From an uncultured Faecalicatena sp. (lineage in GTDB: Bacteria; Bacillota; Clostridia; Lachnospirales; Lachnospiraceae): a stretch of 64,000 bases of DNA. Position 1 is the first letter of the stretch. Every line of letters starts with the position of its first letter. The position numbers and the translations under genes are program-made. This document shows positions 17,891-26,381 of this stretch, piece after piece. The DNA is taken from contig CAOKHZ010000020.1 in the NCBI GenBank assembly GCA_948468385.1, positions 17,814 through 81,813 of the forward strand, read 5' to 3'. Below the pieces are notes generated by a model that was not told the DNA's origin, made no database searches, and saw only the letters and a program-made list of their open reading frames with translations.

Positions 17891-18050
17891 ACAGTCCGGC
17901 CAAGTCCGCACTGTAACGGCATATGACCAGTCAAGCGGATATTCGCAATCCGCTTTGCTACTTGCTCATAACCTCATTGCCGCTTCGCGATGGGCCATAT
18001 GCCTTGCCCCATCACGTTTCCGTACGGTCCGCGCGGTAAACGCGCAGACC
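17891..18050. repeat. Nested hairpins between TetR and ABC genes
   Basis: GGCATATG (17918-17925) pairs with CATATGCC (17996-18003) and encloses an 8-bp hairpin AAGCGGAT with ATCCGCTT (17933-17955). Flanking hairpins lie at 17891-17914 and 18026-18050 (GGTC, one mismatch, GCGCG). This 176-bp gap is almost wholly self-complementary, with no protein-coding signal. It may modulate read-through from tetR into the transporter genes. Confidence 0.65.
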
Positions 18051-18058
18051 TGGCCACC

Positions 18059-18682
18059 CTATAACCAATATTCCTCTTTATACGCCTCCCGCCGAAGCAT
18101 GCGGATCCAGCCGTCGTATTCTTTCTTTATCGCTTCCATGTCCCACCCGTTTCCCTGCATGTTTACCTCGCGCAAATATCCGTCCGACATCCACACGAGA
18201 AGTTTTAGAATGTGAAACGGATCGATTCCCTCACGGAACTTGTACGTGTCCACATGGGAAAAACATTGCCGGTACAGTGCCACTTCCAGTTCCTTATATG
18301 TTTTTTTCAGAAAGGGCGACACGTCCTCTTTTTCCGAAAAATACGTCCGCATCGCAAAATCCAGGAAATACGGATGCTTTTGCCAGATTTCCATTTTCTT
18401 TTGCGTAGAATACTCCAAAATCTCGAAAAAATCCGTAATCTCCATAAATTTCTCGTCAACTACCAGCTTGATCAGCATTTTTTTCAAATATTCAAAAAGA
18501 TACAAGTACAGCGATTTCTTATTATGAAAATAATAAAACAAAAGCCCCTTGGAAATCCCCGCCCTGGCCGCAATCACGTCGGTCGAGGCACGCCGGTAGT
18601 CGTTCTGTGAAAACACCTCGAACCCCGCGTTGATAATCCTCTGCCGCTTCTCCTTCGACAACCCTTCAAATTTGTCTGCCAT
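18059..18682 (-). CDS. TetR family transcriptional repressor
   Basis: A 207-residue regulator. The N-terminal helix-turn-helix reads TDVIAARAGISKGLLFYYF (about residues 30-48), and the C-terminal half is helical and would bind a ligand. The ATG at 18682 is chosen because a G-rich site precedes it; a start at 18712 is possible. A palindrome at 18724-18742 between promoter and start fits its own operator. It most likely controls itself and the ABC transporter downstream. Confidence 0.88.
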   Translation of the reverse strand: MADKFEGLSKEKRQRIINAGFEVFSQNDYRRASTDVIAARAGISKGLLFYYFHNKKSLYLYLFEYLKKMLIKLVVDEKFMEITDFFEILEYSTQKKMEIWQKHPYFLDFAMRTYFSEKEDVSPFLKKTYKELEVALYRQCFSHVDTYKFREGIDPFHILKLLVWMSDGYLREVNMQGNGWDMEAIKKEYDGWIRMLRREAYKEEYWL

Positions 18683-18723
18683 TCCCACACCCCCCGCTTC
18701 AGCCAATTCCATGCGCCGCATCC

Positions 18724-18780
18724 ATTGACCAGGTCGGTCAATCTTCATATCTATCATAGCGCATTGACTATTTTTTTCAA
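18724..18780 (-). promoter_or_regulatory. tetR promoter and palindromic operator
   Basis: On the minus strand -35 TTGAAA (18775-18780), 16-nt spacer and -10 TATGAT (18753-18758). A perfect inverted repeat ATTGACC-N5-GGTCAAT (18724-18742) lies just past the start point, and a further ATTGAC half-site lies inside the spacer. The placement suits repression by the adjacent TetR protein. Confidence 0.72.
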
Positions 18781-18903
18781 CCCCCTTTGTGATTACTTTT
18801 GCATTGTCAAATTTCTTGATTCTTGATATACTATAGATGCCGGGGACAAATGTTTTTGCTCCTCGATATATCAAGATATAAAATAATAGATATAAAATAA
18901 GTT

Positions 18904-18974
18904 CAAGAACGACACCGGCGTTCTTGCGGCGGCGCACAAGTCAGCTATGCTGACAAAATACATCTTTGTGCGCC
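18904..18974. repeat. Compound hairpin, copy of a dispersed family
   Basis: A simple hairpin (CAAGAACG with CGTTCTTG, 18904-18926) is followed by an outer 9-bp stem (18931-18939 with 18966-18974) that encloses GTCAGC-TAT-GCTGAC and then AAAATACATC. The inner sequence resembles the element at 32164-32208, while the outer stem sequence differs but still pairs. Confidence 0.65.
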
Positions 18975-18991
18975 TGCCATCCGCCGGAGGC

Positions 18992-19078
18992 ATATCAGAT
19001 GGGGGAATGAATCCCGCCACTGATACAAATATGTTGCTCACCGCCTATAGAGGCGGGAGTCATTCCCCCATCTGATAT
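18992..19078. repeat. Long hairpin with 27-position stem
   Basis: A 19-bp perfect inverted repeat (18992-19010 with 19060-19078) continues, after one mismatch, with 7 more base pairs (19012-19018 with 19052-19058) around a 33-nt loop. The right arm forms part of the 3' end of the DUF3990 remnant, so the hairpin probably inserted into or truncated that gene. Confidence 0.85.
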
Positions 19079-19529
19079 ACAAGTCCCCCCTCTGCCACTT
19101 GTTCCGCTCCATGTTAAAATATGCGGCCCTCGCAGATTTGTCCCTTCGCATTTTCTTGGCATACCACTCTTTTGACTCTGCCGTTTCGTACCTCTGAAAA
19201 CGGATTCTTTCGAAAGCCTTCTTGCTTTTTAACACGAATTGCTGCCCCAACTTGCCAAGATGCATCGCCTCGCGAAGCTGGCGATAAGAAATCGTCCCAT
19301 TCATAAAATCTTGTGCAAAAGAAAAATAACTATCGTCCGCCCGATATCCCACCATCACGTCAAATCTTTGATAATCCAGGGCAAACTCTTTTCCAATATA
19401 CCTTTTTGCCTCCAACGCAAGCCCGGAAGGGGTATCGAACTCCCTGTTTTCCAGCAGGATGGCCAGCCAATGGAGTATGCAATATGCATCATCGTTCAAG
19501 TCCAGAATCGACAGTCCGTCGCAATCCAT
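19038..19529 (-). pseudogene. Truncated DUF3990 family gene
   Basis: The frame encodes up to 163 residues that match what I know of DUF3990 proteins: LDLNDDAYCILHWLA, then VMVGYRADDSYFSFAQDF and RLGKLGxQxVLKS-like text. The normal N-terminal part, about 60 residues with the HGS and GFYxT motifs shared with ADP-ribosyltransferase-like folds, is absent. Its place upstream is taken by an 18-bp palindrome (19577-19594). The C-terminal 15 residues are encoded by the arm of the long hairpin. AAGGAG precedes ATGs at 19535 and 19529, so a shortened product could still be made. I judge it a remnant. Confidence 0.6.
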
Positions 19530-19629
19530 ATGCATCCACTCCTTCATGGAACACAACTTCTCGCAACAATTCTATCATACTCCCACGGGAGTATCTTGTC
19601 AGGTGGCAAAGCTACTTATACTACCAACT

Positions 19630-20481
19630 TCACCGCCTCACCACGTTCTCGTTTCTCCACTCCCTCGGCGACACCCCGTATATCTTTTTGAATGCCCGGG
19701 AGAAATGAAGCTGGTTTTCATACCCGACCGCCTTGCTTATGTCCCCGATGGAAAGAGCCGTCAATTTCAAAAGCTCCGTCGCCTTTATCATCCGGTAATT
19801 CAGCAAAAATTCCTGCGGGGACTTTCCAAGCCTTTGCTTGAATATCTTGCCAAAATAACTACGATTGATGCCGCATACTTCGGCGATGCCCTCCACGGAA
19901 ATGTCGTTCTGGAAATTCTGTTCAATATAAGCCATCGCTTCCTTAATGTAAAAATCTTGCAGTTTATTTCCCTTGCCCACGGGCGTGGTTCCCAGAGAAC
20001 GAATCATCGCGTCCAAAAACAAATACAAGTGTCCAATCAGATGAAAAGGCGACGCGTCCCCGTGATTCGCGATATAGAGCATCTCCTCCTTCATAATTTC
20101 CCGCACGTCCTTGAACTGCGCGTGATAAACCGGCGCGTCCACGGAAAAACCAGCCGAGTCCACGGCCTCCTTCACCCGTAACCCGTCAAATTCCAACCAC
20201 GTATACTCCCATGGAAATTCCTTGTCTGCAATATACGTGGCAATCTGTCCCGGGTAAAGCAAAAAGCCTTGTCCGCTCTTAATCTGGATTTCCCTGGTCA
20301 CCCCGTTTCGCCCGGTCGCGAACAACGTGCCGGTTCCCGACAAGACATAATGGAACAAGTAATGGTTGCGGGCCGCCGGTCCGTAAGAATGAGAGGGCGC
20401 ACACTGCTCCCAGCCAAACTGGTACAAGCCCAAATCCACAAAATTCTCCATTGGAAATACAGAAAACGTAAAATCATTCAT
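19630..20481 (-). CDS. AraC family regulator of alpha-galactoside genes
   Basis: A 283-residue regulator with an N-terminal cupin sugar-binding domain and C-terminal double helix-turn-helix (about residues 185-280, including SVEGIAEVCGINRSYFGKIFK). The layout matches MsmR/RafR-type activators. It is divergent from the binding-protein, permease and GH36 genes, which it probably activates when melibiose, raffinose or galactomannan oligosaccharides are present. The ATG at 20481 follows AAAGGCG; a longer frame lacks a site. Confidence 0.88.
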   Translation of the reverse strand: MNDFTFSVFPMENFVDLGLYQFGWEQCAPSHSYGPAARNHYLFHYVLSGTGTLFATGRNGVTREIQIKSGQGFLLYPGQIATYIADKEFPWEYTWLEFDGLRVKEAVDSAGFSVDAPVYHAQFKDVREIMKEEMLYIANHGDASPFHLIGHLYLFLDAMIRSLGTTPVGKGNKLQDFYIKEAMAYIEQNFQNDISVEGIAEVCGINRSYFGKIFKQRLGKSPQEFLLNYRMIKATELLKLTALSIGDISKAVGYENQLHFSRAFKKIYGVSPREWRNENVVRR

Positions 20482-20514
20482 ATTTTTTTCGCCTTTCGTA
20501 TGATGTATACTGTG

Positions 20515-20666
20515 GGACAAAACGTCCCGCCAAGTGTCCACACACTATGATACATCAAAACATACCCAAATGCTACATTACTTTCTACATATCCTCAAAA
20601 TGTCGCGTATTGGTATAAAATAAGTAAAATCAAGTTATTTTAACGAGCATTATGGTATGTTATAAT
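20515..20666 (+). promoter_or_regulatory. Divergent promoter region of the alpha-galactoside locus
   Basis: On the plus strand a perfect -10 TATAAT lies at 20661-20666 without a good -35 (TTTTAA at 17 nt), consistent with an activator-dependent promoter for the transport operon. A GGGAC-N5-GTCCC hairpin lies at 20515-20529 near the regulator start. The region in between is AT-rich. Confidence 0.5.
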
Positions 20667-20753
20667 CTTTTCACAAACAGATTTCGAAATCTCTTTATGT
20701 AGGAATTGTTTTATAACTTCCTAATACAACAAAAAGAAAGGGGCTATACTTTT

Positions 20754-22043
20754 ATGAAAAACAAAAAAAGATGGCTGTGTCTTGGCATGTCGGTCACGTT
20801 GCTGCTCACGATGCTACTTATCCCCGGCTGCCAGAGCAATCCTGACACCGAGGGAAAAATTGTAATCGAAATGGTACAGTACAAGCCAGAGGCGGTCGAA
20901 ATTTTCAACGCGTTGCAAGAAGAATTTAACGCGACCCATGATGACATTTATTTGAAAATTGATTCGCCGAATGATGCGATGACGATTATGAAAACACGTT
21001 TCATCCGTGAGGATTACCCGGACATCATCGGCATTGGCGGCGACATCAACTACTCCTATTTCGTGGACGCTGGGATTCTTGCCGACATTTCAGATTATTC
21101 GGGTCTAGACAAGATCAAGCCGGCTTACTTAGACATTCTGGAGGGCCTGGAGTTCGTCCCGACCGAGGGAACCTACGGCGTGCCTTACGTGGCCAACGCG
21201 GCCGGCGTGCTCTACAACCGCGAGATGTTTAAAGAGCACGGCTGGGAAATTCCCGAGACCTGGGACGAATTCGTCGACCTTTGCGATGAAATTGAAAAAG
21301 CCGGAATCCAGCCCTTATATTTCGGTTTCAAGGACGTATGGACCTGCCTCGCCCCATGGAACGCGCTGGCCGTCGACCTGGCTCCGGCAGACGTGTGTCA
21401 GCAGGTCAACCGCGGGGATACCACCTTCACGGACGAATACAGAGAGATTGCAGAAAAGATGCAGACGCTTCTGACTTATGGAGAGGACGGCCCGTTCGCT
21501 TACGGATACAATGACGCATGTACGGCATTCGCCAACGGGGAATCCGCCATGTTCACCATCGGAAGCTACGCCGTCCCGCAGATCAAGTCCGTAAATCCAG
21601 ACATGGACATTGACTCCTTCGTAATGCCTGGCAGCAACAACAAAGAAGACAATTACCTAAACTCCGGCGTTGACTTGCAGTTCTGCGTGACCGCCAGCTG
21701 TGAAAACAAAGAAGCGGCCTACGAGGTGTTGGATTTCCTGCTTGAACACGACAACGTCCAGGACTACCTTGACGACCAGAACGCAGTTCCTTGCGTGGAC
21801 GAAAAATTTGAGCTTGCCTCAATCTTAGACGGAATGAAAGACTATATCGAAGAAGGAAAAATGCACGACTACCAAGACCACTACTATCCGTCCGAGATGG
21901 CCGTGGACGCACAGATTCAGACCTTCTTAATCAAAGGCGACGTGGACGCTTTCTTGGAGAAATTTGATTCTGACTGGGCCAGGTACAACCGTGACATCAT
22001 CCAGAAGGTAAAGGATTATGAAACCGGCCAGGGAAAGTCGTGA
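20754..22043 (+). CDS. Lipoprotein alpha-galactoside-binding protein (MsmE-like)
   Basis: A 429-residue family 1 extracellular binding protein. The signal sequence ends at lipobox LIPGC near residue 28. It would capture raffinose-type sugars outside the membrane for the two permeases encoded next. The ATG at 20754 follows AAAGGGG by 10 nt. The link to alpha-galactosides comes from the GH36 gene at the end of the operon and the divergent MsmR-like regulator. Confidence 0.9.
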   Translation: MKNKKRWLCLGMSVTLLLTMLLIPGCQSNPDTEGKIVIEMVQYKPEAVEIFNALQEEFNATHDDIYLKIDSPNDAMTIMKTRFIREDYPDIIGIGGDINYSYFVDAGILADISDYSGLDKIKPAYLDILEGLEFVPTEGTYGVPYVANAAGVLYNREMFKEHGWEIPETWDEFVDLCDEIEKAGIQPLYFGFKDVWTCLAPWNALAVDLAPADVCQQVNRGDTTFTDEYREIAEKMQTLLTYGEDGPFAYGYNDACTAFANGESAMFTIGSYAVPQIKSVNPDMDIDSFVMPGSNNKEDNYLNSGVDLQFCVTASCENKEAAYEVLDFLLEHDNVQDYLDDQNAVPCVDEKFELASILDGMKDYIEEGKMHDYQDHYYPSEMAVDAQIQTFLIKGDVDAFLEKFDSDWARYNRDIIQKVKDYETGQGKS

Positions 22044-22058
22044 AAGGAGTGAGAGCAG

Positions 22059-22925
22059 ATGAAAAAAACACTTAGCCGAAACCAAACATTTTTACTCATT
22101 ACGATTCCGATTCTTGCCTTGTTCTTTTGCTTTAATACGTTGCCCTTGATTAAGGGCGTCATTTACAGCTTTACGAACTTCAGGGGCTATGGAAACTATG
22201 ATTTTGTCGGAATCCGCAATTATATTGACTTGTTCCAGGATGCCCGCGTGGGAAAATCCTACTTGTTTACCTTTAAATTGGCTGTGGCCTCCACGATCAT
22301 CGTAAACGTCCTAAGCCTGATACTGGCACTGGGCCTGAACTCGAAAATCAAGTTCAAGAGCGCGTTGCGTGGAATGTACTTCATCCCGAACATTTTAGGC
22401 GCCCTGGTAGTTGGTTATATTTTTAACTACTTCTTCACCTACATACTGCCGGCATTTTCTTCCATGCTTGGCGGCGAGGGCGGAAGCCTTTTGGCCAGCG
22501 AGAAATGGGCCTGGATCGCGGTCATGATTGTCTGCGCGTGGCAGTCCATCGCCATGAACACGATCATTTACATTTCCGGCTTGCAGACCGTTCCGCTTGA
22601 CGTATACGAAGCAGGATCGATTGACGGCGCTTATGGATTCACGAAGTTTTGGAAACTGACGTTCCCGCTGATTTTGCCATTTTTCTCCATCAACATGGTT
22701 CTCTGCTTGAAGAACTTCCTGATGGTGTTCGACCAAATCATGGCATTGACAAAAGGCGGCCCCGCACAAAGCACCGAATCCATCTCCTACCTGATTTATA
22801 ACAACGGTATGTCAGGCGGACAGTTCGGATTCCAGAGCGCGAACGCGGTCATATTCTTCATCGTGATCGTGGCCCTCTCCGTATTCCAGATGACCGTGCT
22901 CGGTAAAAAGGAGGAACAGCTATGA
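22059..22925 (+). CDS. Sugar ABC permease (MsmF-like)
   Basis: A 288-residue CUT1 permease with six membrane segments and EAA loop YEAGSIDGAYGFTKFW near residue 190. AAAGGAGTGAG precedes the start, and its end overlaps the next gene by ATGA. It forms the channel with the MsmG-like subunit. No ATPase gene is in this locus, so a shared one is presumed. Confidence 0.93.
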   Translation: MKKTLSRNQTFLLITIPILALFFCFNTLPLIKGVIYSFTNFRGYGNYDFVGIRNYIDLFQDARVGKSYLFTFKLAVASTIIVNVLSLILALGLNSKIKFKSALRGMYFIPNILGALVVGYIFNYFFTYILPAFSSMLGGEGGSLLASEKWAWIAVMIVCAWQSIAMNTIIYISGLQTVPLDVYEAGSIDGAYGFTKFWKLTFPLILPFFSINMVLCLKNFLMVFDQIMALTKGGPAQSTESISYLIYNNGMSGGQFGFQSANAVIFFIVIVALSVFQMTVLGKKEEQL

Positions 22926-23764
22926 AAAACGAAAAAGTAAAAGAAAAGTTCAATTGGCCCGTTACCATCCTATTGATTATCGGACTGGTAACCGTCATTT
23001 TCCCGCTCTACATGACCCTCATGATTGCATTGAAGCAGCCGACCGAGATGACGAACAGCATTTCCGGAATCCTCTCGCTGCCATCATCCTTAAGTTTTTC
23101 CAACTTCGCCGAGGCGATGCGGGTGACGGATTTCTGGCACTCCCTTACGAACAGTGCCATGATTACGCTTTTGACCGTGGGAATTTCCATCCTTTTACAT
23201 TCCCTGATTGGGTATGCGATTGGACGTAACATGAGCCAAAAGGGCTATAAACTGGCCTACCTTTACATCGTAAGCGGCATGTTCGTGCCGTTTGCCATCC
23301 TGATGATGCCCTTGGTAAAACAGACGGCACAGATGGGACTTGACAACATCGTGGGTGTTATCTTATTATATGTAGTGTTCTACATGCCAATGAACGTCCT
23401 TCTCTATACTGGATATTTGAAAAACATCCCGATTGCCCTGGAGGAGGCCGCCACGGTGGATGGGGCGAGCACTTGGAAGACTTACTGGAAAATCATCTTC
23501 CCATTGATGAAGCCCATGCACGCGACGGTGGCGGTATTGACCGCGCTCGGCACATGGAACGACGTGATGACGCCCCTCGTCATCATGTCCGGCAGCGAGA
23601 TGAACACGTTGCCTTTGGCACAGCTCAATTTCCAAACGCAGTTCGGGACGAACTACAACCTGGCATTCGCCTCCTACCTGCTCGCGCTGTTGCCGATACT
23701 GATATTCTATCTGTTCTGCCAGAAATGGATTTTGAACGGCGTGGTAAATGGAGCTGTAAAGTAA
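22922..23764 (+). CDS. Sugar ABC permease (MsmG-like)
   Basis: A 280-residue CUT1 permease with EAA loop LEEAATVDGASTWKTYW near residue 175. AAAGGAGG lies within the preceding gene. It completes the transporter. A 148-bp gap with a strong hairpin follows before the alpha-galactosidase gene. Confidence 0.93.
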   Translation: MKNEKVKEKFNWPVTILLIIGLVTVIFPLYMTLMIALKQPTEMTNSISGILSLPSSLSFSNFAEAMRVTDFWHSLTNSAMITLLTVGISILLHSLIGYAIGRNMSQKGYKLAYLYIVSGMFVPFAILMMPLVKQTAQMGLDNIVGVILLYVVFYMPMNVLLYTGYLKNIPIALEEAATVDGASTWKTYWKIIFPLMKPMHATVAVLTALGTWNDVMTPLVIMSGSEMNTLPLAQLNFQTQFGTNYNLAFASYLLALLPILIFYLFCQKWILNGVVNGAVK

Positions 23765-23846
23765 CAAACGTTAGATTTATACGCGTCTTTCCGGCCGACA
23801 TCATAAGCGGTCAGGACACAAGACACAGCATAAAAACAACGCTTCC

Positions 23847-23875
23847 ACATCCCCCTGGCAACCTCAGGGGGATGT
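23847..23875 (+). terminator. Hairpin between permease and alpha-galactosidase genes
   Basis: ACATCCCCCTG pairs perfectly with CAGGGGGATGT around a 7-nt loop. The following TGCTTTC is a poor U-run, so it may be a partial terminator or a processing/stability element setting the ratio of enzyme to transporter. Confidence 0.55.
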
Positions 23876-23912
23876 TGCTTTCACCTAAGTACAAGCGGAA
23901 AGGATGACTACC

Positions 23913-26096
23913 ATGGCAATTATTTTTAACGAGACTGAAAAAATTTTCAGCATACACACGAAAAATTCCACTTATCAGATGAAAGTTGACGCATATGGTT
24001 TTTTACTGCATTTATATTATGGCCGGCGCACGAACGGGACGGCGGATTATCTTCTGACCTACGCTGACCGTGGATTCTCCGGCAACCCATACGACGCGGG
24101 ACAAGACCGTACCTATTCCCTTGACGCGTTGCCGCAGGAATTTCCATGTCGGGGAAACGGGGACTTTCGAAGCCCCGCATTGGATGTCAAGGACGAGGGC
24201 GGCATCTATGGATGCGACTTGCGCTACGACGGCTACCGTTTGTCCAAAGGCAAATATGCCATCCCCGGACTGCCCGCAGCCTATGCCGATGAAGACGAAG
24301 CCGAGACGCTGGAAATCATCATGAAGGACGAAGCCTTGAACCTTCAGGTGCACTTGCTCTATGGTGTTCTCCCAAAGCTCGACATCGTCACCCGCAGCGT
24401 GCGGATTCAAAATGACGGGGAGAAACGTATTTTTCTGGAAAAAGTACAGAGTGCCTGTCTTGATTTCGTCGGAGGCCAATTTGACCTGCTCACGTTTTAT
24501 GGACGGCACGCCATGGAGAGAAACGTGCAACGCACCGCCGTCACACATACGTGCCAACGCATTTGCAGTCGGCGGGGAACGTCAAGCCACCAGTACAATC
24601 CGCTACTTTTGCTCGCCGAACAAGGCACGACGGAAGAACACGGCGCATGCTACGCCATGTCCTTTGTCTACAGCGGAGGTTTTCAGGGCGAGGCCGAACG
24701 TGACCAATTCAACCAGACGCGCATGATGCTTGGGCTCTGCGAAGAACAGTTCTCCTATCCATTGGCACCAGGCTCCGTATTTCACGCGCCCGAAGTCATC
24801 ATGACCTACAGCCAGGAAGGGTTAGGACAATTGTCACACAACCTGCATAAATGCATCCGGCGACACGTATGCAGGGGACATTACCGTGATGTCGTACGCC
24901 CCATCTTGGTCAACAGTTGGGAGGCCTCTTACTTTAACTTCAGCGGGCAAACCATCTTGGACCTTGCCAGGGAAGCGGCCGATCTCGGCGTGGAAATGCT
25001 TGTAATGGACGACGGCTGGTTTGGAAAGCGCGACGACGACTATAGCGGCCTTGGCGATTGGAACGTGAACGAACAGAAGCTTGGTTGTTCTCTCAAAGAA
25101 TTGGTAGACAACGTAAACGCATTGGGATTAAAATTCGGCATTTGGTTCGAACCGGAAATGATCAACGAGGACAGCGAGCTTTACCGCGCCCATCCGGATT
25201 GGGTGCTGGCCCTGCCGGAACGCAAACCGGTCAGGGGACGATATCAGCTCGTGTTGGATTTCTCCCGCAAGGAAGTCGTGGACGCCATCTACGAGCAAGT
25301 TTGTGCCATCTTGGACCAGGCCAATATTGAATACTTGAAATGGGACATCAACCGCAGTATTTGCGATGTTTATACACATGGAGAAAAGGCTCAGGAAACC
25401 GTACTCTATGATTATATGCTGGGATTATATGACTTTTTGGAACGGCTTGTGAACCGCTACCCGAAGCTCTTAATCGAAGGGTGCAGCGGCGGCGGCGGAA
25501 GGTTTGACGCGGGCATGCTCTACTACACGCCGCAAATCTGGTGCAGCGACAACACGGACGCCGTCGATCGGACGCGGATTCAATACGGAACCTCTTTCGG
25601 TTATCCTGTTTCCACCGTCGGTTCGCATGTCTCCGCCGTCCCGAACCACCAGACCGGACGAATCGTCTCCTTAAAGACGCGGGGAGTCGTCGCCATGTCG
25701 GGAACGTTTGGTTATGAGTTGGATTTTGGCAAGCTTTCAGAGGAAGAAAAGAGCGAAGTCCGCAGACAGATCGCCACCTACAAGGAACTGGCAGGATTAA
25801 TACAAAACGGAGATTATTATCGGTTAAGCAATCCGTTTACGGACGAAATCGCCGCCTGGGAAATGGTTTCCGATGATAAAGACGAGGCACTTGTCTTCGC
25901 CGTCATGTTGGAAATACATGGCAACATGCCCGTTTCCTATATCAAGGTGAGAGGACTTTCCGCCGACAGCTTCTATCTGGATGAAATGACACAAAAAGTA
26001 TATTCGTCCAACATGCTGATGGAAAGCGGACTCCCCGTCATGGCAGGGTTGGGGGCATATCAGGCGTTTTACTGGCACTTAAAGAAACAAGTGTGA
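23913..26096 (+). CDS. GH36 alpha-galactosidase
   Basis: A 727-residue family 36 enzyme of the usual long bacterial type. It has an N-terminal beta-supersandwich, a TIM barrel with nucleophile Asp in LKWDINR near residue 480, SSGGGRFD-like text and acid/base Asp in CSDNTDAVDR near 545. It cleaves terminal alpha-1,6-galactose from melibiose, raffinose, stachyose and galactomannan fragments. The ATG at 23913 has GGAAAGG 9 nt upstream; the ATG three codons earlier touches that site. No signal peptide, so it acts on imported sugars. Confidence 0.95.
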   Translation: MAIIFNETEKIFSIHTKNSTYQMKVDAYGFLLHLYYGRRTNGTADYLLTYADRGFSGNPYDAGQDRTYSLDALPQEFPCRGNGDFRSPALDVKDEGGIYGCDLRYDGYRLSKGKYAIPGLPAAYADEDEAETLEIIMKDEALNLQVHLLYGVLPKLDIVTRSVRIQNDGEKRIFLEKVQSACLDFVGGQFDLLTFYGRHAMERNVQRTAVTHTCQRICSRRGTSSHQYNPLLLLAEQGTTEEHGACYAMSFVYSGGFQGEAERDQFNQTRMMLGLCEEQFSYPLAPGSVFHAPEVIMTYSQEGLGQLSHNLHKCIRRHVCRGHYRDVVRPILVNSWEASYFNFSGQTILDLAREAADLGVEMLVMDDGWFGKRDDDYSGLGDWNVNEQKLGCSLKELVDNVNALGLKFGIWFEPEMINEDSELYRAHPDWVLALPERKPVRGRYQLVLDFSRKEVVDAIYEQVCAILDQANIEYLKWDINRSICDVYTHGEKAQETVLYDYMLGLYDFLERLVNRYPKLLIEGCSGGGGRFDAGMLYYTPQIWCSDNTDAVDRTRIQYGTSFGYPVSTVGSHVSAVPNHQTGRIVSLKTRGVVAMSGTFGYELDFGKLSEEEKSEVRRQIATYKELAGLIQNGDYYRLSNPFTDEIAAWEMVSDDKDEALVFAVMLEIHGNMPVSYIKVRGLSADSFYLDEMTQKVYSSNMLMESGLPVMAGLGAYQAFYWHLKKQV

Positions 26097-26189
26097 CGTA
26101 CTGTTTTCATTGCCTTACTACCCCAAGCGATTCCCCTGGATATGCACTTAACCATGCACTTCCTAATACTATATATGCGAATAAAGTTA

Positions 26190-26365
26190 GAAAATCTCAG
26201 GCTATATGTAACGCTTCGGACAAGTGGAGCGCTCCGAAAATCCGTGCCATAGATGTTAGATGCCAAGATGGAGGTCTCATGCCGACCACCTTGGCATCGT
26301 TACAGATATGTGCACTAGTTTCGGTAAAGCGCAACGTCGAAGCATACATATAACCTGAGATTTTC
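26190..26365. repeat. 176-bp imperfect palindrome between convergent genes
   Basis: The outer arms (26190-26216 and 26339-26365) match over about 27 positions with few mismatches. Further inward, GATGCCAAG pairs with CTTGGCATC and CGCT-CCGAAA with TTTCGGT-AAAGCG. The whole region can fold into a long, bulged rod with a loop near 26280. It lies between the GH36 and lacZ stop codons. It has no protein-coding signal. It could be a bidirectional terminator or the relic of a mobile element. Confidence 0.8.
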
Positions 26366-26381
26366 GACATTATCACATATT

